A program made the translations under genes and the position numbers. Positions 17,796 to 27,184 of a stretch of DNA of 48,710 nt are shown here, piece by piece (position 1 is the first letter of the stretch; every line of letters begins with the position of its first letter). Origin of the DNA: Streptomyces tauricus (GTDB taxonomy: Bacteria > Actinomycetota > Actinomycetes > Streptomycetales > Streptomycetaceae). The stretch covers positions 1-48,710 of the forward strand of contig NZ_BMVY01000047.1 in the NCBI RefSeq assembly GCF_014650955.1, in the 5' to 3' direction. The notes below the pieces were generated by a model. That model saw only the letters and a program-made list of their open reading frames with translations, was not told the DNA's origin and did no database searches.

Positions 17796-18010
17796 TCATT
17801 CGGCGATGTCGACGCCGTAACTGCGAGCGAGGTCGGCCAGGCCATGGTCGTAGCCCTGGCCGACGGCGCGCAGCCGCCAGCCCTCTCCCCGGCGGTACAA
17901 CTCGGCAAGGATCATGGTGCGTTCGGTGGTGGCGGCCTCGAGGGTGGCTCGGGCGGTCGGGGCCGCGCCGATCCCACAGGTGGCGGTGATCTCGACGGCT
18001 CCGACGTCGG
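17796..18010 (-). pseudogene. TerD-family C-terminal fragment
   Basis: The last ~70 residues of a TerD (tellurium/stress) domain protein: TTERTMILAELYRRGEGWRL, then RAVGQGYDHGLADLARSYGV and DIAE at the stop. Family proteins end in just this ELYRRxGxWKxRAVGQGYxxGL pattern. Upstream, at about 18010, the sequence changes to an aldo-keto reductase remnant on the other strand, so the N-terminal two-thirds are lost. Inactive fragment. Confidence 0.75.
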
Positions 18011-18019
18011 AGAAGGTCG

Positions 18020-18441
18020 CGGCGGTCAACCATGTCGAGCTGCACCCCTACTTCCAGCAGCCCGACGTACAAAGCGCCGACGCCGAGCACGGCATCCTCA
18101 CCCAGGCCTGGTCGCCGATCGGCGGCATCACTTTCTACCCGGGTCCGTGGCGGGAGGACCGCAAGAACGTGATGCAGGATCCGACCATCGCAGCCATCGC
18201 CGCGACCCACTCCAAGTCGCCCGCACAGGTCATGCTCCGTTGAGGCATCCAGCAGGGACGTTCGGTGATTCCCAAGTCGACCGACCCCGGCCGGATCGCC
18301 CAGAACCTCGACGTCTTCGACTTCACCCTGGACGACGACGAGATGACCCGCATCGACGCGCTCGACACGGGCAAGCGAACCGGTATCGACCCGGATGAGC
18401 CGCGCGGCGACTTTTACGACCGCCCGATTCCGGAAGCCTGA
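18020..18441 (+). pseudogene. Aldo-keto reductase, C-terminal half with internal stop
   Basis: The segment reads VNHVELHPYFQQPDVQSADA, LTQAWSPIGGITFYPG, SKSPAQVMLR, then a TGA at 18241-18243 where the family has Trp, then GIQQGRSVIPKSTDPGRIAQ, NLDVFDFTLDDDEM and PRGDFYDRPIPEA to the true stop. This is the second half of an AKR barrel. The N-terminal half with the catalytic Tyr is absent. A separate AKR N-terminal half lies at 44550-44808. The TGA is in frame, so a single substitution from TGG would explain it. Confidence 0.8.
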
Positions 18442-18449
18442 GTCCCGTC

Positions 18450-19220
18450 ATGAGATCCGTGCGATTCCCCCGCTACGGCAGCCCCGAAGTCATGGAAGTC
18501 GCCGAGACGTGCGAACCGCACGCCGGGGCGGAGAGATCCGCGTGGCGGTGCGGGCCTCATCACTGCCTCCGGGCGAGATGATGATCCGATCCTGGCGACG
18601 TCGCCAGCAGGCGCCGACGACGTTCCCGCACCGCACCGGGCATGATGCGGCGGGCGTGGTCGACGAGATGGGTACGGGAGTCGACGACGTCCAGGTCGGC
18701 GACGAGGTCTTCGGGTTGGCGGAGCCGGCCGGATCCGGAACCAACTCCGACTTCGCCCTTCCGACGACCTGGGCGCGCAAGCCGTCGGCGTAGAACTGGG
18801 CGCAGGCGACCGCAGCCGCCGGCTCGTCGGAAACCTCGACCCGCGTCCTAGACCGGCTCGGCGTCGGCCCGGGTTGCACCGTTCTCATCAACGGCGCAAC
18901 CGGCTCAGTCGGCACCGCCGCGGTGCAGCTCGCACACGCGCGCGGCGCGAAGGTCATCGGCATCGCCGGGCCCACCAACCAGGACTACGTCCGCTCGCTC
19001 GGCGCCACACCCACGCTCTACGGCAACGGCCTGACGGACCGCATCCGGAAGATCGCGCCCACCGGCGTCGATGCCGTGTTCGACTGCGCAGGCGGGGCGC
19101 GCCCCGATCCGATCGCGACCACAGGGCACCCGGCGCGCGTCATGACCACCGCCGACACCTCCGCCCCGCGGCACGGCATCCACCTCTCCCACGGAGCCCC
19201 CCCGGCTCACTGGTTTCCGG
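18450..19220 (+). pseudogene. Zinc-type/quinone oxidoreductase (MDR) with frameshift and stop
   Basis: It begins MRSVRFPRYGSPEVMEVAET at ATG 18450, 8 bp after the AKR stop. It shifts frame near 18527, continues GEIRVAVRASS and FPHRTGHDAAGVVDEMGTGV, VGDEVFGLAEPAGSG, meets a TAG at 18791, then resumes RVLDRLGVGPGCTVLINGAT, GSVGTAAVQLAHARGAKVIG (the NADPH-binding GxxGxxA motif) and GVDAVFDCAGG. Similarity is lost by about 19200, before the C-terminal lobe. Inactive as read. It was probably once in one transcript with the AKR gene. Confidence 0.8.
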
Positions 19221-19692
19221 GGCGGGGATGCGGGCTTCGAAGGATGTCTCCCAGGTGCCGTGCTGACCAATCTCGTACACGTCAGCGAGGAAAGGGTTGC
19301 CGCCGCGGCGTTCACCGTGCCGGGACCGGATCATCCGGCGTCGCTCACGCGACTGGGCCACGTGGGTGCCTGCACCGGCACGGCCTTCGAGGAGGCTTTC
19401 GGCACTCAGTCCTTCCTGAGCCTTCTGGATTACGTTCGTGCCTGCGCCGTAAAGCCAACGGGCACGCAGGAACACTGGTGGCGGCCGGGGCAGCGGTGAC
19501 CTGTGGAGCCCCGACCGCATTGCGGCCCTGACCGGCGGCAACGACGTGCAGCAGCTCCCAGAACCCGTCCTTGAACCCCGAGCGCCCTCGAGGTGGCTTG
19601 ATTGTCAGTAGCTCCTCGTACCCTCTGGCAGGTAGGACGACCTCTCCAACGCCACCCATGCGGTGGCCTGGCCCTTGAAGCCGGAGACATCC
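19221..19692. other. No recognisable gene
   Basis: Several overlapping open frames occur on both strands, none with a domain I recognise, a convincing ribosome site or repeats. The left part may be the degenerated C-terminus of the preceding oxidoreductase. Confidence 0.4.
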
Positions 19693-20305
19693 ATGCTCCA
19701 TCCAGACGACGTCACCTCCCCATGGATCAGGATCCGCCGATGGTTGCAGAGCAATGCCGCTGCCAGCGCGCAAGCACTCAACCCCCCGGCCACCGACACG
19801 GACATCCAGCATCTGAACGACTCACTCGGCTTCCGCATACCCCAGGTCCTCGAAACCTGGCTGCGCCTGAACAACGGAAGTTCCGCGAAGGACTCCAGAA
19901 TCCCCATTCCTGGAGGGTTCCAGCTTGTTCCTCACCTGGACTCCAAGATCTTTCCCGGTGGAGAGGTGTTCCTCGACTGCCAGAGCATCATCGACCGCCA
20001 CCAGCAGTTTCTCCGTATAGCCGATGGCATTGAAGACGATGACTGGTGGAAGCCGTCGTGGATTTCCTGTCCTGGCCGAGACGGATGCGCACTATGGACT
20101 GCTTCTGGACGTCGGCCACGCCGACGAGAGCGCCCCGGTTCCGGTCCTGGCCTACCGCGAGACCGACTACGCCACGCACTACGCCTCATCACTGGGACAC
20201 GTCCTGAACGCTGTAGCCAACGCGCTGGAGGACCGCCGGGAAGGCGGCGTACTCACGCATGGCCGGCACGCAAGCGTGAAGGATGGTCGGGTGATCTGGG
20301 ACTGA
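19693..20305 (+). pseudogene. SMI1/KNR4 (SUKH) family protein with single-base frameshift
   Basis: From ATG 19693 the frame reads MLHPDDVTSPWIRIRRWLQS, TDTDIQHLNDSLGFRIPQVL, ETWLRLNNGSS and GGEVFLDCQSIIDRHQQFL, a clear SUKH fold N-terminus. At 20063-20065 an extra T in GATTTCC shifts the frame; removing it continues into PVLAETDAHYGLLLDVGHAD and HYASSLGHVLNAVANALED, ending at 20305. Everything else is preserved at full length. SUKH proteins are often immunity proteins for polymorphic toxins or CDI effectors, but no toxin gene is adjacent. Either a very recent mutation or a sequencing error. Confidence 0.82.
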
Positions 20306-20330
20306 CCGGCATTCGTTGCCGTTCAGAGGC

Positions 20331-20990
20331 TCATGCAGTGACGCTCGATGCCGGCCGCGGCTTCGCGGCGTTGGGAAACACTGGCTGTCGGGTGAGCCGA
20401 CGAGTCATCAGCGTGACGGCGAGGGTGAGCATCGGTTCGGAGTGCTCGGGCCGGGTTCGTAGTCGCGCACATTCCGGCGTGGCGTGAAGCCACCACGCCA
20501 GCAACCTCTCCACCACCCACCGACGAGGCAGGATCACAAACCCCTGCGCACCCTTTGACCTGCTCACCGTCCTGATCGTCAGATGGAGATACGACTTCGC
20601 CCAGTCCACGAGCGTGCCCGCGTAGGCCCGGTCGGCCCAGACAGCGGTGATCTCGGGGTGCATCAGCCGCAACCGGAAGAGGACTTCGCGGGCTGCTGCG
20701 CTGTCGTGGGTGCCGGCCGGGGTCACCATCACGAACGGCGGCAGCCCTTTCGTGTCCACCACCAGGTGTCTCTTGCGGCCCGGCGCCTTCTTCCCCACGT
20801 CGTATCCGGACGTGGCCCACGGAACCGTCGCGGCGACCTTGACGGACTGAGAGTCGATCACCGCGGTCATCGGGTGCGGCGAGGCCCCCCATCCGGCGGC
20901 GCAGTTGGTCGCGGACGAGGTTGAAGCCCCCTGCCCCACTCCACCGGCGAACAAGACCCGTACACGGTCTGGAAGGCGGACAGTCCTGCG
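20331..20990 (-). pseudogene. IS5-family transposase, N-terminus frameshifted or lost
   Basis: The catalytic region is intact in one frame: AVIDSQSVKVAATVPWATSG (first Asp), GYDVGKKAPGRKRHLVVDT, AVWADRAYAGTLVDWAKSYL (second Asp) and RRWVVERLLAWW (Glu). Upstream of about 20915 the matching sequence (FNLVRDQLRRRMGG) lies in another frame and the N-terminal DNA-binding part is missing. It ends 26 bp past the SUKH stop on the opposite strand. Non-autonomous remnant. Confidence 0.8.
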
Positions 20991-21031
20991 GCAGCTCCCG
21001 ACGGCCATCGGTCTCCGGTGTCCGGCCGTTT

Positions 21032-22288
21032 TCAGGCGGTGCGGATCGGCGACGGGTTCTCGGGGAGTTGCCAGCTGCCGCCGCGGTCCTCCTTCGAAAA
21101 GCGCGCGGCGAGATCGGGGACGTGCAGGAAGCAGGCCAGCGCAGTGGCGGCTTGGAAGGCGTCGATCGCACGCTGGGTCATCGGCATGCCCAGGCGTAGG
21201 AGACGCGGATTCACCTCGCCGTGGATCTCGTCGACGAAGGGCCGCAGCACGCTGTCGTAGTTCGCCAGTGCGGTCGGCAGGTCGCCCGGGTGCCGGTTGA
21301 TCTCGCCGGCCAGGACGTGGGCGCCCACCAGGCCCCCGGAGATGCCCATGCCGCTGTAAGGGGAGGCACAGTGAGCCGCGTCGCCGGCAAGGACCACGCG
21401 GCCCTTGGACCAGGTGTCGGTTCGGACCTGAACGATCTCCTGGGAGTAGAAGAAGGGGCTCGTCCGCATGCCCTTGATGAAGCGCTCGGTCTGCCAGCCC
21501 GCGTCGCGGAACCTGCTCGCCCAGAACTCCTGCTGGCGCCCGACGGGTTCCCGGTGGATCGCCGAGGCTTCCTCGGACTCCTCCCGCATCACGAAGTACA
21601 CCTGCGTCTCGGTCGGGTTGTGGCTGCGGCGCATGATCTGACGGCCACCCGGCACCATGTAGGTGTCCCGGATGTTGCTGTCGGACGCGATGCGCGGGAT
21701 GAACCAGTAGGCCATATGGATGCCGACCCGCCAGTACGGGTCGCAGCCCGCGGGGAGGATCGCCCGCCGGATGCGCGATCCCTGCCCGTCCGCGCCGACC
21801 AGGAGGTCGAACTCGCCGGAGGACCCGTCGGAGAAGTGCGCGATGACCTTCTGTTCGTCCTGCTCGAAGCCGTCCACGCTCACGCCGAAGACGTACTCGG
21901 CGTCGTCCTTCGACGCGTCATGCAGGATGCGTACCAGGTCACCGCGCATGATCTCGTACTCGGAGGTGAGGGTCTGCCGGCCCTGGCCGGAGGTGTTGGC
22001 CATGATCGTCGCCTTGGCCCTGCCGCGAGCGTCGACGAACGCGACACCCGCCTCGTCCACCAACTTGCCGCGGACGGCATCAAGAAGCCCCATCCGTTCG
22101 ACGGCCTCGATGCCCTGACCCCGGAGGTCGACCTGCGCCCCGGCGGCCCGCAGCACCGGAAAGCGTTCGACGACAGTCACCCTGTGGCCGCCCCGCGTGA
22201 GCCAGAAAGCCAGCGCCTGGCCCGCTATCCCGCCGCCGGCAACAAGGACCCGCAGAGGGCGCGCCCCCGCTCTGTTGGCCATGCCCAT
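21032..22288 (-). CDS. FAD-dependent monooxygenase (TetX/aromatic hydroxylase type)
   Basis: 418 aa from ATG 22288 (GTG 22291 and ATG 22282 are also possible; no clear ribosome site). The FAD Rossmann motif RVLVAGGGIAGQALAFWL is followed by the DG motif DLLVGADGQGSRIRR and the GD motif GRVVLAGDAAHCASPYSG, the three signatures of class A flavoprotein monooxygenases; overall resemblance is to the TetX/RdmE branch. It would hydroxylate an aromatic or polyketide-like substrate using NAD(P)H. The divergent TetR gene and operators suggest induction by a small molecule, perhaps the substrate. Confidence 0.88.
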   Translation of the reverse strand: MGMANRAGARPLRVLVAGGGIAGQALAFWLTRGGHRVTVVERFPVLRAAGAQVDLRGQGIEAVERMGLLDAVRGKLVDEAGVAFVDARGRAKATIMANTSGQGRQTLTSEYEIMRGDLVRILHDASKDDAEYVFGVSVDGFEQDEQKVIAHFSDGSSGEFDLLVGADGQGSRIRRAILPAGCDPYWRVGIHMAYWFIPRIASDSNIRDTYMVPGGRQIMRRSHNPTETQVYFVMREESEEASAIHREPVGRQQEFWASRFRDAGWQTERFIKGMRTSPFFYSQEIVQVRTDTWSKGRVVLAGDAAHCASPYSGMGISGGLVGAHVLAGEINRHPGDLPTALANYDSVLRPFVDEIHGEVNPRLLRLGMPMTQRAIDAFQAATALACFLHVPDLAARFSKEDRGGSWQLPENPSPIRTA

Positions 22289-22296
22289 CACCCCAA

Positions 22297-22348
22297 AAAT
22301 CTATCAGTGAATGATTCCTTTCCAGAGTCACCTATCGGTGATAGATTT
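22297..22348. promoter_or_regulatory. Paired tetO-like operators between divergent genes
   Basis: AAATCTATCA (22297-22306) and TGATAGATTT (22339-22348) are exact inverted copies flanking the 66-bp divergent region. The second lies in CTATCGGTGATAG (22332-22344), a 5-bp dyad with a 3-bp centre that resembles the tetO core CTATCANTGATAG. The first half-site reads CTATCAGTG. Such paired operators are typical of TetR-controlled divergent pairs, giving autoregulation and repression of the monooxygenase. Confidence 0.78.
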
Positions 22349-22354
22349 GTCAAC

Positions 22355-22963
22355 GTGACCAAGGTGAACCGTGAGATCGTCGTCTCCGAAGCGCTCGACC
22401 TGCTCGACGAGGTCGGGCTGGACACGGTCAGTACGCGGCGGCTGGCGAAGCGGCTGGGCGTCGAACAGCCGTCGCTCTACTGGTACTTCCGCACCAAGAA
22501 GGACCTCCTCGCCGCCATGGCGGAGGCGGCCATGGCACCGCATGCGGCCGCCCCGCTGCCGACGCCCGACGACGACTGGCGCGACTGGTTCCTGGACAAC
22601 ACGCGAAGCTTCCGGCGCACCCTGCTGATGCGCCGGGACGGCGCACGCCTCCACGCGGGCAGCACCCCTGCCAACGACCTCGACCGGATCCGTCGCAAGA
22701 TGGACTTCCTCGTCACCTCCGGAGTGCCCGAGCGGGACGCGCAGATGGCGATGCTGGCCGCCGGCCGTTTCACGGTCGGCAGTGTTCTGGAGGAACAGGC
22801 GGACGTCGGCGCCGGTGACGGCTCGGATCCAACGGCGGACATTCCTGTGATCGACTACGAGTCGGCATTCGAGGCCGGCCTGACCCTCATCCTGGACGGC
22901 TTGGTGCACCGCACCGCAACGCGGGCCACCTCCCTGCCGTCAGACGATGGCACCCTCAAGTGA
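22355..22963 (+). CDS. TetR-family repressor, tetracycline-repressor C-domain type
   Basis: 202 aa from GTG 22355. The HTH is SEALDLLDEVGLDTVSTRRL then GVEQPSLYWYFRTKKDLLAA, the exact TetR-class pattern (QPTLYWHVxNK). The C-terminal part has MRRDGARLHAGSTPAN and AMLAAGRFTVGSVLEEQ, matching the TetR_C domain of classical tetracycline-type repressors. No ribosome site precedes the start, so it may be leaderless or weakly translated. It should bind the tetO-like sites at 22297-22348 and regulate the flavin monooxygenase opposite. Confidence 0.9.
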   Translation: MTKVNREIVVSEALDLLDEVGLDTVSTRRLAKRLGVEQPSLYWYFRTKKDLLAAMAEAAMAPHAAAPLPTPDDDWRDWFLDNTRSFRRTLLMRRDGARLHAGSTPANDLDRIRRKMDFLVTSGVPERDAQMAMLAAGRFTVGSVLEEQADVGAGDGSDPTADIPVIDYESAFEAGLTLILDGLVHRTATRATSLPSDDGTLK

Positions 22964-23094
22964 TCAACGCACCACCAACCGGGTCAGCCCGTGGACCTCC
23001 ATGTCCTGGTAGACCTCCAGTACGACCCCGCGGAAAGTGGTCCGGTTCCGCGGAGGCACTGCAACGTATACCGAGCAGAATCGAGAGGGTGACG

Positions 23095-23538
23095 GTGAGG
23101 CCATCCATCGGTGACCGCAAGTTGGACGCGGCCCTGGTTGTACGCACCGACTACGGACACGAGCCCATCTGGCGGGCCATAGTGACAGAACTGACGCAGC
23201 CGTGGGGTGAGGACGGCGAGCGTGAGGCCCTCGTGCACATCGTCGACGATCCGGGCTGGTCCGATGCGACGGTGGAGGAGATACGGGCGGCGGCGCAAGC
23301 CGGGGACAGAACCGTCTTCCTCGTCGACTCCACAGCCATTCGCCACTCGCACTTCGCCATGCTGGCGGTCGACCTCGATACCACCGAAGGGACCATCCCG
23401 GGGCAGGATACGTTTCGCCTGGAACCCGCGGCAGTACAGGAAGTACACATGCAACGGTTCATCGACAACGTCAGCTTCGCCGACTACGTCGATCAAGCCG
23501 CACGCGACCCGGACAACATCGTGTGGTCTCCATACTGA
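23095..23538 (+). CDS. DUF6924-type hypothetical protein
   Basis: 147 aa from GTG 23095, with GAGAGG 6 nt upstream; an upstream extension of the frame lacks protein-like sequence. LDAALVVRTDYGHEPIWRAI, VHIVDDPGWSDATVEEIRAA, VFLVDSTAIRHSHFAMLAVD and FADYVDQAARDPD match what I know of the DUF6924 domain. Function unknown. It is a single gene, not obviously linked to the TetR gene upstream. The gap 22964-23094 shows only a minus-strand scrap (VYQDMEVHGLTRLVV) of unknown origin. Confidence 0.7.
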   Translation: MRPSIGDRKLDAALVVRTDYGHEPIWRAIVTELTQPWGEDGEREALVHIVDDPGWSDATVEEIRAAAQAGDRTVFLVDSTAIRHSHFAMLAVDLDTTEGTIPGQDTFRLEPAAVQEVHMQRFIDNVSFADYVDQAARDPDNIVWSPY

Positions 23539-23664
23539 CTCTTGAACCGCCAGCGGGCCTTGGCCTCTGATGATCCACACCCGGTCACCCGGACCGTGCT
23601 TTGAGGGAGCCGACGAGTATGTCGACGAGTTCCTCACGGGATCTCGACAGCTCATCTGTCCTCT

Positions 23665-24525
23665 TTGGTGGCCGAGTTGGCCAGACCGTGGGTGGTCGGG
23701 CTTGAGGGGCGTCGGTTCCAGGCGAGGGGTGGGGCGAGGAGGCGTGCACCGGGTGCCGGTGCCCGGCATCAGCTGGTCTTCGTTGACCGGCTGGCAGCCA
23801 CGCTCATCCACCTGCGGCACGACTTGCCGCACGCGGTCCTGGGTGTGCTGTACGGCGTCGATCGCTCCACGGTCACCCGTGCTGTCGGCGAGGTCCGCCG
23901 ACTACTCGCACAACGCGGCTTCGCTGTTCCCGGCCGTCCTGGTCTGCGGCTTCGCACGCTGGAGGATGTGTTCGCCTACGCCCAGGTTCGAGGGCGTCGA
24001 GCTGCGTCTGGACGCCACCGAGGTCCAGGTCCGCCGACCGGTGGCAGGTCGCGGCGGGCGGCGCGCCTTCGTCTCGGCCCGCCTTCGTCTCGGGCAAGAA
24101 GAAGCAGAACACGATGAAAGCCACTGTCATCGCCGACCACCGCGGTCGCACGCTGTGGGCTGATGGCCTGCGGCCAGGGAGAATGCACGACCGCTGCCCG
24201 CGCGGCGGGTATCGCCGGCTGCCTTCGCCACTTCGACCTGGTCGAGATCCTGCTCGACGACGGCTACTTGGGCCTGAGCCGCGACCACCCTGGCCAGGCC
24301 GTCACCCCACCCAGAAAGCCACGGCCCGGAGCGCTGGTCGGCAGAGTCAGGCAGTGGGAAGACGACCAGTACGAGCATTCCTCCGACCGGATCACCGTTG
24401 AGCACGCGCTGGCCGACCACAAACGATGGAAACAACTCATGCGCTGGACCCACCGCCGAGACCGGCTGCCCGACACCTACCGGGCCATCGCCGGCCTCGT
24501 CTCCGACCGCACAGCCACCACCTGA
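23665..24525 (+). pseudogene. IS5-family transposase (HTH_Tnp4 type), multiply frameshifted
   Basis: The N-terminal HTH region is intact: FVDRLAATLIHLRHDLPHAV, GVLYGVDRSTVTRAVGEVRR. Near 23985 the frame moves to FEGVELRLDATEVQVRRPVA (first catalytic Asp), near 24085 to KKKQNTMKATVIADHRGRTL, and after about 24170 to EILLDDGYLGLSRDHPGQAV (second Asp) and RITVEHALADHKRWKQLMRW (Glu). All catalytic residues survive but in several frames, so it is inactive. Family assignment is firm, element boundaries were not found. Confidence 0.8.
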
Positions 24526-24857
24526 ATGCAGGCCACGACCGGGCAGACCTGACTCACCCGCTGTCACGCACCAACTCGTCACTCCGTACACCGACGGCCG
24601 TCTCGGAAGAGTCACGAAGGAGAACAGCTCACAGCCCTTCTTCGGCTCATTGCTCCGCGTGCGGGCGCCTGGGGCGTCAAGACCACCAGTCCATCCCTCC
24701 CCGCCAGTCGTGACCGGCATCCGGGACTTCGGGGACAGCTTCCTCCTCGGCCACCAGGCTGTGCTCAAGCAGTCGACGCAAGGCAGACGAATCTGTGATG
24801 CATGCCGAGATCCGGTTGGGGTACTCGACGTCATTCGGGCTTGACCAGAGGAGAAAC
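24526..24857. other. Upstream region of phosphatase, no gene seen
   Basis: No credible reading frame. It should carry the phosphatase promoter; GGGTAC near 24818-24823 resembles a sigma-B-type -10 element, but I see no matching -35, so this is only a hint. Confidence 0.3.
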
Positions 24858-26588
24858 ATGGACGACGTCGCCGCACCCGGGAGGGAAAGTGTTCCCCTGC
24901 CCGGGCATCAGGCGCGTTGTCGCGCCCTGCTCGATGGAACGCCGGAAAGCCTGCGAGCATCCGCCATCGCGGTGGATGACGACGGTCTCATCGTCGCGCT
25001 CAACAGTGCGGCGCAAAGCCTCCTGGGCAGGGAAGCTGCAGAACTCGTTGGTCAGGACTTCCATGACCTACTGCACCGGGACAGATACGGGCACTCGGTG
25101 CCTCGCACGCGCTGCGCGATGAGGAAGGCGCTCCTCACGGGCGACACCAGGCATGGCGAAGCCGAGTGGTTCGCACGCGGGGACGGCACTGTGGTCCGGT
25201 TGTCCTGGCTGGTCACGCCCTACATTCTCGATCCGGGCCGGACAGGTGCGCTGGCGCTGTTGTACGAGCCGCCGCAGTCGGACGTTGGCCACAGCGATGG
25301 CGGGCACTCCGCGGCGCTGACGGAACTGGACCGGCTGGCTCTGCTGGCGGAGACGACCACGCAGCTCACGTCCACCCTGGACGTGGACGAGGCGTTGCAC
25401 CGACTCGCGGCCTTGACCGTGCCCCGGCTCGCGGACTGGGCCGTGTTCGACCTTCTCACCGAACGTGACGAAGTGCGGCGTGTTCTCGTGATGGAGCACA
25501 AGGACGGCATTCTCGTCGAACGGGACGACCTGCAAGGCCCAATGCCTCCGGTGCCGGCGGAGTCGCCGATGCCGCTGTCGCGGGCCCTGCGCGGAGCCGC
25601 ATCGTCTCTCGCTGGCCCCGCCACTTACCAAGGTCCGCCCGACTCCGGCATCGCGGTCGAGCAGCAGCGCCTGTTCACCGCCACAGGTATGCACTCCGCC
25701 GCCATCGCACCCATTCGCGGGCTGCGCGACGTGCTCGGCGCCCTGACCCTGGGCCGCGCCCAGCGTCATGACGCCTTCACCCCTGCCGACCTGCCGCTAC
25801 TGGAGGACCTCACCCGCCGGGCGGGCCTGGCGCTGGACAACGCGCGCCTGTACCAGCGCCAGCGGAAAGTCGCGGAGACCATGCAACGCCATCTGTTGCC
25901 CCAGCTGCCCGTCCTACCTGGACTGGAGATGACCGCGCGCTACGTGCCCGCTCCGGACGCCTCGTCCGTGGGTGGCGACTGGTACGACGCCTTCGCTCTG
26001 GCCGCCCACGCCCACGCACTGGCCATCGGCGACGTCGTCGGACACGATCTCGACGCCGCAGCCGGCATGGCGCAGGTCCGTAACATGCTGCGCGCCTTCG
26101 CCTGGTCCCACCCCGGGGCCGCGCCCAGCGCCGTCGTCACACGGCTCGACGAGGCAGTGATGCACATTGCAGAGGCGCCCATGGCCACTATGATCCTCGC
26201 CAAGCTCACACTCGGCGACGACGCACTGTGGCGCCTGCGCTGGACGAACGCCGGCCATCCGCCACCCCTGCTCATCACCCACGACGGCCAGGCCCACTAC
26301 CTCGAGGGGGCTCACGGCATACTCCTCGGCACGGGAGCCACCAGACCTCGCCCCGACGCCGTCACCGACCTGCCTCCCAGGGCCACGCTCCTGCTCTACA
26401 CCGACGGACTGGTCGAATCCCCGCACCACTCCATCGATCACGGGCTTGACCGGTTGCGCCGACACGCGGCCTCTCTCGCCCACCGCCCTCTCGATTCCTT
26501 CTGCGACCTGCTACTGGATCAAGTCCGCCCCGGCGACAACGATGACGACGTCGCCATGATCGCGCTGCGCACACCCCCTCCCGTATGA
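24858..26588 (+). CDS. PAS-GAF-PP2C (SpoIIE-type) serine phosphatase
   Basis: 576 aa from ATG 24858 with AGAGGAG upstream. Order: PAS domain (about 30-130; IVALNSAAQSLLGREAAELV), GAF domain (about 165-335; TTTQLTSTLDVDEALHRLA) and a PP2C/SpoIIE phosphatase (about 345-570). Metal-binding motifs are visible: VGGDWYDAF, LAIGDVVGHDLDAAAGMAQV, TNAGHPPPLL, LLLYTDGLVES and GDNDDDVAMIAL. Such Streptomyces proteins dephosphorylate anti-sigma-factor antagonists in response to signals sensed by PAS/GAF. No partner sigma or anti-sigma gene is nearby, so it is an orphan. Complete and undamaged. Confidence 0.93.
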   Translation: MDDVAAPGRESVPLPGHQARCRALLDGTPESLRASAIAVDDDGLIVALNSAAQSLLGREAAELVGQDFHDLLHRDRYGHSVPRTRCAMRKALLTGDTRHGEAEWFARGDGTVVRLSWLVTPYILDPGRTGALALLYEPPQSDVGHSDGGHSAALTELDRLALLAETTTQLTSTLDVDEALHRLAALTVPRLADWAVFDLLTERDEVRRVLVMEHKDGILVERDDLQGPMPPVPAESPMPLSRALRGAASSLAGPATYQGPPDSGIAVEQQRLFTATGMHSAAIAPIRGLRDVLGALTLGRAQRHDAFTPADLPLLEDLTRRAGLALDNARLYQRQRKVAETMQRHLLPQLPVLPGLEMTARYVPAPDASSVGGDWYDAFALAAHAHALAIGDVVGHDLDAAAGMAQVRNMLRAFAWSHPGAAPSAVVTRLDEAVMHIAEAPMATMILAKLTLGDDALWRLRWTNAGHPPPLLITHDGQAHYLEGAHGILLGTGATRPRPDAVTDLPPRATLLLYTDGLVESPHHSIDHGLDRLRRHAASLAHRPLDSFCDLLLDQVRPGDNDDDVAMIALRTPPPV

Positions 26589-26670
26589 CATCCGGGCCCT
26601 GCCCAGCCTTACCGGTGAGCAGAGTCAGAACTCCGTGACCGAGTGTCTGTTCGCTGAGGAGGTGGGCGCC

Positions 26671-26796
26671 ATGGACATGTCCGGGTCGAGACCCGGGGGA
26701 AAAGAGCGATACCACCCTGCTGTCGGCGTACAGCTGAACGTTGACGTGTTCCACTTCGTACGGGGAATGTGCACCGTTTTCGGTGTGGTGATGTAG
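26671..26796 (+). CDS. Possible small protein (41 aa)
   Basis: MDMSGSRPGGKERYHPAVGV then QLNVDVFHFVRGMCTVFGVV, preceded by a very good ribosome site (GAGGAGGTG, 8 nt from the ATG). It starts 83 bp after the phosphatase stop. A hairpin CCGGGTC-GA-GACCCGG at 26681-26696 lies inside it, and could instead be the phosphatase terminator. No family recognised. Low confidence. Confidence 0.25.
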   Translation: MDMSGSRPGGKERYHPAVGVQLNVDVFHFVRGMCTVFGVVM

Positions 26797-27184
26797 GGGC
26801 CGTGAGTCTGCTGCTGACGGAAGACGACTCCTCATGATCTTCTTCGTGCGGATGTGAAGCGGGATGCTCGCCCGGACCCGTGCAGGGGTGCAGCGCGCTT
26901 CTCACCCATGTGACTGTCCCAGTCCTTCTTCATCGACCAGCCCGAACAATCGGTGGTCGATCATCACATCCAGTTCCCGCCACGCGAGAATTGCACTCAT
27001 GATCATGCCTTTTCTGCCTGAGGCGACTTGTTTACCACAATCCTCTTTCCGGTTCTTTCGGGGTGAACCGGTTCGGAAATCGATGACTACACAAGGGAAG
27101 GTAACGGGGCCTGGCCGAAAGCCTCAAGCATGCCCCGTACCCGGCTCGAAACGTAAGACGGAACAGTGAACCTCTTCCAACCCG
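26797..27184. other. No gene recognised; small inverted repeat
   Basis: Only short frames are present. CCGGTTC (27049-27055) and GAACCGG (27065-27071) form a 7-bp stem with a 9-base loop. Base composition is less GC-rich around 26920-27080 than in the neighbouring genes. Confidence 0.35.

Noticed and set aside
17572..17820. 82-codon frame containing LAPHGVQVVIVEPGG as an SDR gene
   Set aside because: Only about 25 residues resemble an SDR; the rest is low complexity. At most a scrap, noted with the terminator entry.
21221..22963. 580-codon plus-strand frame covering the monooxygenase region and the TetR gene
   Set aside because: The first two-thirds are the antisense shadow of the FAD monooxygenase; only the part from GTG 22355 is protein-like (TetR).
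26681..26696. CCGGGTC-GA-GACCCGG hairpin as terminator of the phosphatase gene
   Set aside because: Short 7-bp stem with a 2-base loop, 93 bp past the stop and inside a possible small ORF; not strong enough to annotate on its own.
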